A DNA stretch of 32,192 nucleotides from Bdellovibrionota bacterium (lineage in GTDB: Bacteria; Bdellovibrionota; Bdellovibrionia; Bdellovibrionales; JAEYZS01). This document shows, piece by piece, positions 7,779-15,597 of the stretch. The stretch is from the NCBI GenBank assembly GCA_963169805.1, contig CAUJDY010000152.1, forward strand, positions 1-32,192, in the 5' to 3' direction. Every line of letters starts with the position of its first letter. Position 1 is the stretch's first letter. The notes below the pieces were generated by a model, which was given only the letters and a program-made list of their open reading frames with translations, ran no database searches and was not told where the DNA came from. A program made the position numbers and the translations under genes.

Positions 7779-8776
7779 CGACGACGATGTGAGTCCTTCA
7801 GTTCAGAAAGAGATTCCTCAATTTCTGAAAATTCATCTTTAATTTCTGTGTCGAATTTTTTTGTGTAATTCTCGTTTGAGAACTCATGAAGTGTTTGTTT
7901 AACTTCCTGTATACGTCCCTTAAATCGTCTTTTAAGTACTCTAAAGGCGAGGTAAGCGCTGACAAGTAATCCGCTAAAATTAAAAAATAAAATTTGAGTG
8001 AACGCTGCGGAGTAAGGATTCTCCGAGGACTCCAAAATTTGAACAACCGACACACTCTTTAATATTTTTTTTGTGATAGAGATGGATTTTTCTAACTGTA
8101 ATTGGGAAATATCATGAATGAGCTGAGTGTGGGGTGTAGAGTTTGTGATGTAAAGAGTGTGATTAGGAGTATAATTAGTTAGTAAAAAATTTCCTTTTGG
8201 ATCGAAAAGAGAAAGTGGGCAAGCCGGGTTTGAGTCCAATATAGAGCGTATCTGATCGCTCATTACACTAATGCGTACGAGGTGCGGAGAGTTTATTTTA
8301 AGATGATTTGAAGATTCTATGACCAACATTTTTTGATCAACTAAGATACTTTCTTGTAGTGATATTTGAGAGGCATCTGGGTGAGGGCCAGACAGGCGTT
8401 GCTCAAACTTAATGTACTCACTTGGGGATATGTTGTAGAGATCTAATAAAACTGAATTTACCTGGAAGTTTTTTAAAACCCATTCTGTACCATTGTGTTC
8501 ATAAAATGAAACTCCGATCCATTTGGAGTCAAAAAAAGAATTCCTTTGTGAGTATACCCAAACGCCTGCGTTATTGATATTCTCAAGAAAGAATTGCTTG
8601 AGAATATATGATTTGTCCTCAAGATGCTGTACGCACTGTGCTTGTTTTTCTTGCAAAGATCGAGTTGGTAAATAGTAGAAGCCCAAGAAAAAAATAGTGC
8701 ATAATCCAATTATGAGTTGGATTCCAATAAGGGTTGCAAAATATGTCAGAAATTTATTCTTTTTAAAATACACCAT
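7775..8776 (-). CDS. Membrane receptor with periplasmic sensor domain and C-terminal HAMP, no output domain
   Basis: The protein (333 residues) has a membrane helix near residues 9-35, an extracytoplasmic domain of about 220 residues, a second membrane helix near 258-280 and a HAMP-like segment to the end (FKGRIQEVKQTLHEF, then DEFSEIEESLSELK). This is the front half of a sensor kinase, cyclase or chemoreceptor, but the chain stops in RRR right after the HAMP. I chose the ATG at 8776, which has GAAGG seven bases upstream, over an in-frame GTG at 8785. No kinase or cyclase gene lies downstream on the same strand; the convergent FecR gene abuts it. It may signal through a partner or be a truncated remnant. 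The frame is intact and free of internal stops. Confidence 0.7.
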   Translation of the reverse strand: MVYFKKNKFLTYFATLIGIQLIIGLCTIFFLGFYYLPTRSLQEKQAQCVQHLEDKSYILKQFFLENINNAGVWVYSQRNSFFDSKWIGVSFYEHNGTEWVLKNFQVNSVLLDLYNISPSEYIKFEQRLSGPHPDASQISLQESILVDQKMLVIESSNHLKINSPHLVRISVMSDQIRSILDSNPACPLSLFDPKGNFLLTNYTPNHTLYITNSTPHTQLIHDISQLQLEKSISITKKILKSVSVVQILESSENPYSAAFTQILFFNFSGLLVSAYLAFRVLKRRFKGRIQEVKQTLHEFSNENYTKKFDTEIKDEFSEIEESLSELKDSHRRR

Positions 8777-8825
8777 TACCTTCACTTATCGACGTAATAA
8801 GAAAAAGATTTGAGATTAAAAAAGG

Positions 8826-9038
8826 ATGGGAGGGGTTCTCTTACCCCGACCCCCAAAGCATGGACTTTTGTGATGTGACTGTGTTGCTCTCTTGGACTCC
8901 GCGATCGCGGAAGGAGCAAGCGATACATATCCATAGAGCAAGGCCTATGCCAGAGTCGAGATTTCAGGACAATTGCCTAGAATGAATTAGAGAGAGTTGT
9001 GAGTTATAAGCTAGTGTCTCTATGACACTTGCTTTTCT
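8826..9038 (+). ncRNA. Candidate small structured RNA of unknown class
   Basis: A G+C-rich, hairpin-forming block of about 135 bp in otherwise AT-rich intergenic DNA is followed by a rho-independent-like hairpin ending GCTTTTCT. This is what a free-standing small RNA gene tends to look like. I could not match it to 6S, SRP, tmRNA or RNase P RNA. Strand and ends are guesses based on the terminator-like hairpin. Confidence 0.25.
9008..9038 (+). terminator. Terminator-like hairpin
   Basis: AAGCTAGTGTC (9008-9018) pairs with GACACTTGCTT (9024-9034) with one T-T mismatch across a 5-nt loop, followed by TTCT. The T-tract is short, so strength is uncertain. No annotated plus-strand gene precedes it, which is why a small RNA is suspected. 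Confidence 0.4.
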
Positions 9039-9473
9039 AGAATCATGGAATTTTGTAAAAATCAAAACTCAAATATGTCACCACTATTGAGAGAATTTAT
9101 TTTTTGAATAAAAAAATATAATCTTATTTTTTTGAATATTAAAAATGAATGGATTAGGTTTCATAAAAATATCCAGAAGTTCTTTCAAAAGCAGAGACTA
9201 AAAATGTCGCTTCCTAAGGTCACTTGAAAAAATCTGTGACGATTTCTGTACTTTTTGAGCAAGACGCTGTTTAGAGTTTAGACACTATTTTTTTGAAGTC
9301 ATATTAAGGGGTTACTGTCGTTCGTTTAAGCCTAAAGATGTAGGATTCAATTCTCATTATCTAAAAAGTGATAAGTTTGTTAAAGTGTTGCCTAAAAACA
9401 TGAGTATTTACATATAGTTAGAGTTTGATCGAAGCAAGTGAAGTGGATTGAATATTGGAATGCATAAGGGTAT

Positions 9474-10103
9474 ATGAAGCCCTTTCGTATTTTATCAGTA
9501 TTATGTATTTTGGCTTTTGCAGCGGTTTCCTTCGTTGCTTGTCAGCCTAAAATGAAACCAGAAGAGGATTGCAATTTTGTAATGAGTTCTCAAGTTCAGA
9601 GGGTTTCTTGGAAGAGAACAGTTCCGATTACGCTTTATATTCACTCCTCTGTTCCTGCAGAGTACCGTGAATCCATACGAATGGCAGCAACTCAGTGGAA
9701 TTTTAAAATGAATAAGCCTTTTTTTATGATTCAAGATGGTCTTGAATCTCTGCCGTCTGAATCTACTAAAGATGGTCTAAATGTCATTTATTGGAAGACT
9801 CAGTGGGAAGATAGTAAAAGAAATGAACAGGCCAGAACCACTATTCACTGGCGCGGAGACCATATTACTGAGGCTGATATGAATATAAATGCCGAAGACA
9901 ATATCTTTGCTGCTTTCGGTGAGATTGCTCCCGGTAAAGTTGATTTTATGAGTCTTATAGTTCATGAATTGGGTCATGTTTTAGGTTTGCAGCATATCCA
10001 AGGGCAAGAAAGTGTTATGAATCCAACGTTGGCGCAGAACACTGAAAGAGTTAGTCCCTATCAAGTAGATCTTAACTCCTTGAAATGTGAGTATAATTTA
10101 TGA
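9474..10103 (+). CDS. Matrixin-like zinc metalloprotease, probable lipoprotein
   Basis: This 209-residue protein is a metzincin-type protease. The full zinc motif HELGHVLGLQH is present (ligands His164, His168, His174; catalytic Glu165), followed by a Met-turn SVMNP with Met182. The N-terminus is a signal peptide ending SFVAC, a reasonable lipobox with Cys23 as lipidation site, so the enzyme is probably anchored to the inner or outer membrane facing outward. There is no propeptide with a cysteine switch, as is usual for small bacterial matrixins. AAGGG lies five bases before the ATG. Substrates are unknown; degrading envelope or foreign proteins is a family-level guess. A 51-codon frame overlaps its stop (see rejected items). 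Confidence 0.88.
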   Translation: MKPFRILSVLCILAFAAVSFVACQPKMKPEEDCNFVMSSQVQRVSWKRTVPITLYIHSSVPAEYRESIRMAATQWNFKMNKPFFMIQDGLESLPSESTKDGLNVIYWKTQWEDSKRNEQARTTIHWRGDHITEADMNINAEDNIFAAFGEIAPGKVDFMSLIVHELGHVLGLQHIQGQESVMNPTLAQNTERVSPYQVDLNSLKCEYNL

Positions 10104-10193
10104 TGAACCCAAAGTGGAACCAAGTTTTAACATTTATGGAAACAAATAATGATTTTGGCCTCTTGTGGAATTTTAAAAAAAAGATAAACTTAA

Positions 10194-10247
10194 TACATAA
10201 GTCGAGTTTCTCGCATCTTGAAAACACATCAACGCGACTCTTATGTA
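10194..10247. repeat. Inverted repeat upstream of the 74-residue gene
   Basis: TACATAAG (10194-10201) is repeated inverted as CTTATGTA (10240-10247), with a further TCG/CGA pairing just inside. The pair lies 19 bp before the next start codon and could be an operator or a leader hairpin. Confidence 0.35.
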
Positions 10248-10265
10248 AAAAATGAAAGGACTCAA

Positions 10266-10490
10266 ATGACAATTCGTTTGGAAAAAAATAAAGGTCTTTT
10301 TTCTAAGTTGCAGTCGTTTGCATTTTTACCTCTTTCAATTAAAAACATTGAGGATAAAGCTCATTTTGATGTGGAATCTCAAGAGATTCTCTCTCGCCTT
10401 AAAGGCAATATTCAACGTCTCAGCGAAGCTAATATGAAAATGGAATTCATGTTAGACGAAATCCAATCTGTCATTCGTAAAAGATTTTAA
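10266..10490 (+). CDS. Small coiled-coil protein of unknown function
   Basis: I prefer the ATG at 10266, preceded by AAAGGA at five bases, over a TTG at 10218 that lacks a ribosome binding site. The 74-residue product is cytosolic and largely helical, with a heptad-like C-terminus (SQEILSRLKGNIQRLSEA, then MKMEFMLDEIQSVIRKRF). No family is recognised. Its stop codon interlocks by four bases with the stop of the convergent coiled-coil/Hsp20 gene. The strong Shine-Dalgarno and intact frame support a real gene. Confidence 0.65.
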   Translation: MTIRLEKNKGLFSKLQSFAFLPLSIKNIEDKAHFDVESQEILSRLKGNIQRLSEANMKMEFMLDEIQSVIRKRF

Positions 10491-12004
10491 GCTTTAGGTA
10501 CGATAACTTTCAAAAGTCCGTTGTGGTATGTTTTGACGACAGACTTTTCTTTGATCGCTTTGGTTATAGGTAGCTCTTCTCGAATTGTTTCATATTTATT
10601 TGTAGAAATCTTTGTTCCGTCTTGCTGGACTTCATCTATCCAAGAGCGCGAACCACTAACAATCAATCTATCTCTTTGTACTGAGACATTAAAATTTTTA
10701 ACTTCATGTTCGGGGACCTCAGCGATTATTGTGTAGGCCGAATCATCTTCCAAAAACTTGGCGTTTAACTTAGTGATAGAGTAAAATGGATCTTCTTTTT
10801 TATCTGTATACTTTTCAAGAAGTTTCATGTTCTTTGTTTTTTCTGCATCGAGCTCTCTTGTAAAGACACTTCTTTGGTTATCTAGGGCTTGTTTGTATCG
10901 TTCATCGTTGATTGTATACTTAGTATGAAATTCATCTTTTTGATCAACGATAGCCTTATCATAGGCTTTTTTATGGCGCTCAGTTTCGATCATATGATTT
11001 TTCTTTAATTCTTCCTTGTGAGTTTCATGTCGAGTTACGAGTTCACCTAGCTCTTCTTTCTGAGCACCCTTCTGCTTTTCGCGTGCTTGATTATGTCTTA
11101 AATTTTCTTCTGCGACTGCTTTATCGCCTTTTAGATGCGTCTCTTGAATTTGCTTTGTATAGTCTTCTTTGAGTTTACGAGTCTGTCCATCAAAGACTTG
11201 TCTTTGATTCTCTAAAGCCTTTTGATTTTGTGACTGGTTTTCTCCTACTTTTTTGATATTTTCTTCTCTTATATTTTTATAATTCTTGGAATATTCCTGT
11301 TGGATTCGCGAAAGCTCCTTTTGGGAGGAATCTTGCTCATTTTCTACACGTTGTTTGCTGGTCTCCTGAATTCTTTGAATTTCTTTTTGTCCTTTGTCTT
11401 TTTCTTGGGCAGTACGCTCAGCATAGAAGTTATTAACTTGTGAGAGCTGTTCTTTATTTTGTGTTTGTATTTTTTGTAAATTTTGTCTGTTGTCATCAAG
11501 AATTTTTTTGGTTTCTTCTTGAGCTTCTTGCTGAGTCTTTCTTACTTCTGTTTGTGATTTGGTGTTGATGATTTTGCTTCTCTCAGCTGCTCGCTCTTGT
11601 TCATTTGTTATTTCCTCATTATTTTTATCGCGGAGATATTTCATTTGTTGTGAGTAACGTTTGAGTTCTTGTGCTGAGGCCTTGTCGTTTTGTTCTTTTA
11701 AAGACTTGATTGTATTGTATTCTTCTTTTTGAGCTTCTGAGATATTTTCACTTTTTCTTCTTAATACTTCTTTGAGTTGTTGTTCTCTTTCGAGAGCTTC
11801 TTTTCTAAGATGAGTGACTTTTGAGTCGTTACTTTTTCGTATATGATTAACAGCAGCCTCTCCTGTTTCTTGCTCCTGAGCCTTTTTTTCCTTATATTTT
11901 TCTTTTATTTCTTTAACACGATCTTCTTCAGACTGAATGATTTGTTCTCGCTGTTTAGCGTAGTGCTGAGAAATACTGCTGTCAGATCCTTTAACTGAAC
12001 TCAT
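10487..12004 (-). CDS. Long coiled-coil protein with C-terminal Hsp20 (alpha-crystallin) domain
   Basis: This 505-residue protein has two parts. Residues 1 to about 400 are almost entirely charged helix rich in Glu, Lys, Gln and Arg with few hydrophobics, predicted as long coiled coil (for example KEDYTKQIQETHLKGDKAV). Residues 405-505 read as a small heat-shock protein domain: TIIAEVPEHEVKNFNVSV, DRLIVSGSR, YETIREELPI and the closing strand GLLKVIVPK. Classical Hsp20 proteins have only a short N-terminal arm, so the 400-residue rod is unusual. There is no signal peptide, so it is cytosolic. AGGAGG lies just before the ATG. It is the last gene of a minus-strand group with two exported proteins. 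Function is unknown: scaffold or anti-aggregation filament are possibilities. Confidence 0.8.
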   Translation of the reverse strand: MSSVKGSDSSISQHYAKQREQIIQSEEDRVKEIKEKYKEKKAQEQETGEAAVNHIRKSNDSKVTHLRKEALEREQQLKEVLRRKSENISEAQKEEYNTIKSLKEQNDKASAQELKRYSQQMKYLRDKNNEEITNEQERAAERSKIINTKSQTEVRKTQQEAQEETKKILDDNRQNLQKIQTQNKEQLSQVNNFYAERTAQEKDKGQKEIQRIQETSKQRVENEQDSSQKELSRIQQEYSKNYKNIREENIKKVGENQSQNQKALENQRQVFDGQTRKLKEDYTKQIQETHLKGDKAVAEENLRHNQAREKQKGAQKEELGELVTRHETHKEELKKNHMIETERHKKAYDKAIVDQKDEFHTKYTINDERYKQALDNQRSVFTRELDAEKTKNMKLLEKYTDKKEDPFYSITKLNAKFLEDDSAYTIIAEVPEHEVKNFNVSVQRDRLIVSGSRSWIDEVQQDGTKISTNKYETIREELPITKAIKEKSVVKTYHNGLLKVIVPKA

Positions 12005-12058
12005 GGGCCTCCTGCCACATGCATTATTTTAGCATAAATTTAGAGCTGAGAAGGATGA

Positions 12059-12334
12059 TTATTCTTGAGAGGCTGGTTGTCTAGCTTGTTCTATGCTTGG
12101 GTCCAGACGTGGGTTTGGGCACGTTTTTTTATTTGCGGTGGATCCATAGCACATCCATGTTTCTCGGTAGAGTACAACTTCTTGAGATTTGACTGGATAA
12201 TAGTCTGTGTACTGTAGGGGATCTAAAGTGGAAATAACTACTTTTTCAGAGTTATCTTGAGTGTTACGAATCACAAGCTCGAAAACTCGATACTCTGCAA
12301 AGCTTAAATTTAAAAATAAGAAGAACAAAATCAT
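12059..12334 (-). CDS. Small secreted protein of unknown function
   Basis: This 91-residue protein has a very short hydrophobic leader (MILFFLFLNLSFA, cleavage before EYRV) lacking the usual basic residues. The mature part has a motif VLYRETWMCYGST and a second cysteine in KKTCPNP, a likely disulfide pair. No clear Shine-Dalgarno precedes the ATG, so a slightly earlier non-ATG start is possible. It lies 47 bp after the lipoprotein gene and 54 bp before the coiled-coil/Hsp20 gene, on the same strand, suggesting cotranscription. Family unknown to me. Confidence 0.6.
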   Translation of the reverse strand: MILFFLFLNLSFAEYRVFELVIRNTQDNSEKVVISTLDPLQYTDYYPVKSQEVVLYRETWMCYGSTANKKTCPNPRLDPSIEQARQPASQE

Positions 12335-12381
12335 GATAATACATCGGAAGATTTTTAATTTAAATAAGAGGCTTATTTGAA

Positions 12382-13230
12382 TTAGAATGTAAATGTATAT
12401 TTTGGCTTAAGAGGATCGCATTTTGGATTTTTTCCAAATTGTGTTGAAAGTGTTTCGGAGCAGGATTTTGATTCTACTCGTGTTCCTTCTATTTCTATGG
12501 ATTCTTCATTCAACTGGTAGTTGGAAATCACTTGAGCGTGTGTAATGTCATAATTCATGAGTCCTTTAAGCTGGCTTCGGAATGGAATTTTATATTTTAC
12601 GTCTTTTGGTTGCGTGATTTTACCTGAGTATTCAACTAAAATGCACTTGCCTTTTCCACATTCTGTGATGTCTTTTAAGAGAAGAACAATGTCTAGTTTA
12701 AGTTCAGAAAGACTTTCATCGCTGATCCATGTGTACTCATAATTCCAGGTTTCTCCAGTAGAGAGGGTTCGATTTGGAAGTGGTAGTTGCGGGATAAAAT
12801 ACAGACTTCCTCCAGGATAATTGCCGGCTTTTAAAATGGAACTATCTTTATTGATAATATAATCGATAGTTTCTCCAGGCTCAGGGTATCCCATAGAGGC
12901 TAGTGAAATGGGGCCGTCTTTTGACAGAGTTTTAACAGTCGTAAAAAAACTAGAATCATCTCTGGGCTTTATTTCCGTTACGAACTTAAAGTCTACGGAT
13001 TCAATTTGCTCATGAATAATTTGATTGTTACTAAAAGTTTTCGTGTTTGATGAAGAGAAAGAAAGATGTTCTTCGATATTGGTTATTCCATCCAGCTTGA
13101 GAGGAATTGATTTTCCAGAGGCAGTTGGCGGGTATGGCAGAATAACTGTTGTGAGAGTTGAAGTTGAGCAACCAGATATTACGCTTGATACTATAAAAAC
13201 GACAATTGTGAGTAAAATAAACATCTTCAT
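12382..13230 (-). CDS. Lipoprotein of unknown function
   Basis: The 282-residue product starts MKMFILLTIVVFIVSSVISG followed by Cys21, a good lipoprotein signal (ISGC). The mature part is rich in beta strands and polar residues, with a segment LSTGETWNYEYTW (near 155-168) of the kind seen in secreted beta-rich proteins that compare two hydrophobic faces. There are paired cysteines at CGKGKC, and Cys in the C-terminal KSCSETL and NPKCDPL. No family is recognised with confidence. The start has only a weak GAG upstream. It heads the minus-strand group 13230-10487 and diverges from the small lipoprotein gene at 13308. Confidence 0.75.
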   Translation of the reverse strand: MKMFILLTIVVFIVSSVISGCSTSTLTTVILPYPPTASGKSIPLKLDGITNIEEHLSFSSSNTKTFSNNQIIHEQIESVDFKFVTEIKPRDDSSFFTTVKTLSKDGPISLASMGYPEPGETIDYIINKDSSILKAGNYPGGSLYFIPQLPLPNRTLSTGETWNYEYTWISDESLSELKLDIVLLLKDITECGKGKCILVEYSGKITQPKDVKYKIPFRSQLKGLMNYDITHAQVISNYQLNEESIEIEGTRVESKSCSETLSTQFGKNPKCDPLKPKYTFTF

Positions 13231-13307
13231 TGCTCAAATTTAAACTATTTCAATTAAAAAACAAATGATTGATTCTTGTTGGCATAGTCTTGCAACTAGA
13301 AGTAGAT

Positions 13308-13727
13308 ATGATTTCTATGAAAATTTGGGGTTGTCTCATTCTGATACTCTCTTTAACTTCCTGTGGTGATGTACCTCAGGATTTTTGCCAGGCTAATATT
13401 GTTCAGAATGGCCTAGAATTGCGTGGAGCATTTGTGCGTGGGTCTAACCTCAAGTATAGCTTTGAGGTCTGTAAGGCGCCGGATAGTTTGCGTAACGTAA
13501 GATTTTCTGTTTATGGCGCCTTGAATGAGGGACAAATTGGAAGTCTAAATTTGAACACATCTGTTAGGCTCGCTAACGTAGAGGGAGGTCTTCAAACTGG
13601 AGATACTTTTGAAGTAGTCTTCCATTCAGGCTCTGGCGACACGTGGTTTGTCATATATCAGGATAGCGGGTTTATCTTGGATGACACTGTTGAGATTATT
13701 CGAGGAAACTTGCTTCGACTTGAATAG
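13308..13727 (+). CDS. Small lipoprotein of unknown function
   Basis: From ATG 13308 the product has 139 residues; ATG 13317 is equally possible and a TTG at 13269 less so. The N-terminus (MKIWGCLILILSLTSCGDV) ends in a good lipobox LTSC. The mature part is about 120 residues, beta-rich and glycine-rich, with two further cysteines (DFCQ, EVCK) that may pair. It is divergent from the 282-residue lipoprotein gene, and its 3' end is followed after about 50 bp by the long palindrome 13779-14022. No family recognised. Confidence 0.6.
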   Translation: MISMKIWGCLILILSLTSCGDVPQDFCQANIVQNGLELRGAFVRGSNLKYSFEVCKAPDSLRNVRFSVYGALNEGQIGSLNLNTSVRLANVEGGLQTGDTFEVVFHSGSGDTWFVIYQDSGFILDDTVEIIRGNLLRLE

Positions 13728-13778
13728 ATGTTTTCTAAAGATTCGAGTTATTGAATAATTCTAACTTTTGTAATCTTA

Positions 13779-14022
13779 GATCACCTATTCATATCCATCT
13801 TCTCTTTCCGACTTCGAACATCCTCGAATGCTAAAATTATCATCTTATATGCTTATAAAACATGCTAGCGAGGGCAACGAAACCCTTTAGGGTTGAGTGC
13901 AAGGATGGCCCAAGCTTATGGTCGCCAAGGAAGGCGACTGCATTATTATAAGCATATAAGATGATAATTTTAGGATTCTGCGGAACTTGTCTGGAAAGAG
14001 AGAGGGATATGAATAGGTGATC
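13779..14022. repeat. Long interrupted palindrome (about 244 bp) between convergent genes
   Basis: Two arms pair over about 80 bp each. The outer 18 bp (13779-13796 with 14005-14022) and an inner 28 bp (13831-13858 with 13946-13973) are perfect complements. The sequence between them (13797-13830 against 13974-14004) is similar but imperfect. The roughly 87-bp centre holds two more hairpins: AACCCT/AGGGTT (13881-13894) and GTCGCC/GGCGAC (13921-13938). It fills the gap between the lipoprotein gene ending at 13727 and the convergent gene ending at 14076. No open frame is inside. A palindromic mobile element (MITE- or REP-like) or a structured RNA could look like this; it is far too large for an ordinary terminator. 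Confidence 0.85.
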
Positions 14023-14075
14023 AAATAACTAAAAGACAATATGGTATATCGCATTCGAATTTTTAGAAAAAATAT

Positions 14076-14927
14076 TTAGTGGCTCTCTTCTCGGGAGTAA
14101 GACATCGTATCAAGAGATTCTCCTTGTTTGTAACGGTCCACAAGGTTGTGATCTCGCGTTGGAAAGGAAAAAAGTAAATACTGGCTCTCAGAGGCTTCGT
14201 CTTCCACAGTGACAACAATATATTTTGCATCGCCACTTTCTTCTGGGAGTGATTTAATGAAAGACACAAGGACACGTCCCTCCGTATCTATTTTTCTCCA
14301 AATCTCTTCAGGCTCTTCAATTGTCTCTTCACGGTAGTGTAGGTAATCAGGAAAATCTTTTACTGGAATATCGGATGACGTACGTAATGTGAGCATAGCA
14401 TTGTAAAGGCCAACAGCTAGTTCATTACCTTCAGTCAAAGCATCCACAGCCTCTTCATCACTTTGAATTTCTTGGAGGTTGCGATCATAAATCTTTTTAC
14501 CTCTTTGGTATTTTTTTATAATACTCAGATCGTTTGTTGCAAAATGAACAAAAACAAACTTGGGCATATTATCGACAAAATAAGTAAGTGCAATGTAGTA
14601 GTAGTTATTTTCTTCATCTTCGGTTTCGTAGTAGCCAATAAATGTACCGAGCGGAATTCCCTCAAGATGATTTTCGTCAAGCCAAACTTCATCAGGTTCC
14701 TGTAAAAGTTCAGAGAGATTTTCTTGCGTATTGACGAGTTCGTCACTTCCTGTATCTTTTTCTGGGCGAGAGTTTCTGTACTCTTCATCCAAAATTTGGA
14801 TTTCTTTGGCAAAGTGTTGGTAGACTTCATCTTCAGTCTTGAAAACAAGACCTCGACTTTCATCTATGATGATGGTCTGCTCTGGCGCATTATTTTCATT
14901 TTTAGGTTTTTTCTTTTTGCCAGCCAC
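14076..14927 (-). CDS. Protein with an internally duplicated PBECR2-like domain
   Basis: This 283-residue cytosolic protein has a basic start (AGKKKKPKN), an acidic region, and two copies of one domain. Copy 1 spans about 77-146 (EPDEVW ... YYYIALTYF ... FVFVHFAT ... IIKKYQRGKKI). Copy 2 spans about 205-272 (EPEEIW ... KYIVVTVED ... YLLFSFPT ... LVDRYKQGESL). The plan P-D/E-E-V/I-W, beta hairpin, then x-x-x-Y-x-x-G recalls the PBECR2 nuclease-fold domains seen near phage and toxin genes; that match is from memory. No His/Arg/Lys catalytic cluster stands out, so it may be inactive. The start is GTG (14927) with CGGAG nine bases upstream. The duplication is directly visible. Confidence 0.7.
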   Translation of the reverse strand: MAGKKKKPKNENNAPEQTIIIDESRGLVFKTEDEVYQHFAKEIQILDEEYRNSRPEKDTGSDELVNTQENLSELLQEPDEVWLDENHLEGIPLGTFIGYYETEDEENNYYYIALTYFVDNMPKFVFVHFATNDLSIIKKYQRGKKIYDRNLQEIQSDEEAVDALTEGNELAVGLYNAMLTLRTSSDIPVKDFPDYLHYREETIEEPEEIWRKIDTEGRVLVSFIKSLPEESGDAKYIVVTVEDEASESQYLLFSFPTRDHNLVDRYKQGESLDTMSYSREESH

Positions 14928-15138
14928 GCAACTCCGTTCGTAGTCAAAATGTGAATCAAATTATCTTCACACATCAGAAAATATTTTAATATATTCATGA
15001 GTTTACACAAACTGTTTTATTTTTAATTTCATGGTGATTTCATTTTCCCTCTGTGATGCTTAACGACTAGTCACGTCATACTCATCTAAAAAATGTTGCC
15101 AACTCAAGATATAGACTTTGAAATCATAGTAAGGGGAC

Positions 15139-15159
15139 AAGTTCACATAATGTGAACTT
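15139..15159. promoter_or_regulatory. 21-bp perfect dyad, operator-like
   Basis: AAGTTCACAT (15139-15148) and ATGTGAACTT (15150-15159) are exact complements around a single A. Such compact dyads are typical of sites for dimeric repressors; as a hairpin the loop would be strained. It lies about 70 bp before the next gene in a 300-bp gap (14928-15227) otherwise without recognised features, apart from a direct repeat TTTGTAC at 15163-15169 and 15175-15181. Confidence 0.5.
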
Positions 15160-15227
15160 AGGTTTGTACGGGTGTTTGTACTCAGGTCACAGTAGTGCAC
15201 TTGTAAATTCTAACGGGGGGTTTGGCC

Positions 15228-15560
15228 TTGCAAGGACGCAACGTCATTCAAATTGGGGCAGATAAGTTGCAAGAGATTGAATATCTCTTATCACAGTCCG
15301 TTCAAGGACTTCATCATTTATTCGATAATGATATGATTGCGAAAATTTTGAGTACTCCAACTGAAGATATCGATTTCTTCAATATGGATAATATCAAAAA
15401 GGTGCAAGGCATATTGAGTGATTTCATCGCTCAGAAAACTATGATCGATAAGCAACGATTTTTAAAAAATCTTGATAAAAAAAGTTACGAGTTGCTTGTT
15501 CGTACGTACTTTAATATCGTGGACAATGCGGTTTTAGAGGCATCAAAGTTTAAGCACTAA
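15228..15560 (+). CDS. Small helical cytosolic protein of unknown function
   Basis: The frame is open from TTG 15222, but a G-rich ribosome binding site (15215-15220) fits a TTG at 15228 better, with seven bases of spacing. The product is then about 110 residues, starting QGRNVIQIGADKLQEI after the initiator. It is soluble, acidic and mostly helical (VQGILSDFIAQKTMIDK, SYELLVRTYFNIVDNAVLEA). No domain is recognised. An operator-like dyad and paired TTTGTAC repeats lie upstream, suggesting regulated expression. Confidence 0.65.
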   Translation: MQGRNVIQIGADKLQEIEYLLSQSVQGLHHLFDNDMIAKILSTPTEDIDFFNMDNIKKVQGILSDFIAQKTMIDKQRFLKNLDKKSYELLVRTYFNIVDNAVLEASKFKH

Positions 15561-15597
15561 AAGCTAAGCACTCATTCAATAACTCTGAAGTCGTAAT

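Larger units (their letters stand above)
8777..9473. other. Gene-free region of about 700 bp upstream of the matrixin gene
   Basis: No credible open frame is seen. The first part (about 8826-8960) is much richer in G+C than its surroundings and can form several hairpins. These include GGGGT/ACCCC (8832-8847), a perfect 14-bp palindrome TCCGCGATCGCGGA (8898-8911) and CATAG/CTATG near 8931-8948. A terminator-like hairpin lies at 9008-9034. From about 9060 to 9473 the sequence is AT-rich, with runs such as TTTTTTT; it probably holds the promoter of the matrixin gene, but I cannot fix its position. Confidence 0.5.

Noticed and set aside
8895-8925. Slight resemblance of CGGAAGGAGCAAGCG to the SRP RNA core.
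   Set aside because: The order of conserved loop bases is wrong and the flanking stems do not form the SRP hairpin.
10100-10255. 51-codon plus-strand frame whose ATG overlaps the matrixin stop (ATGA).
   Set aside because: The overlap would suit coupling, but the product is AT-driven (Lys/Asn rich), no domain is visible, and it runs through the inverted repeat upstream of the next gene; not convincing without conservation.
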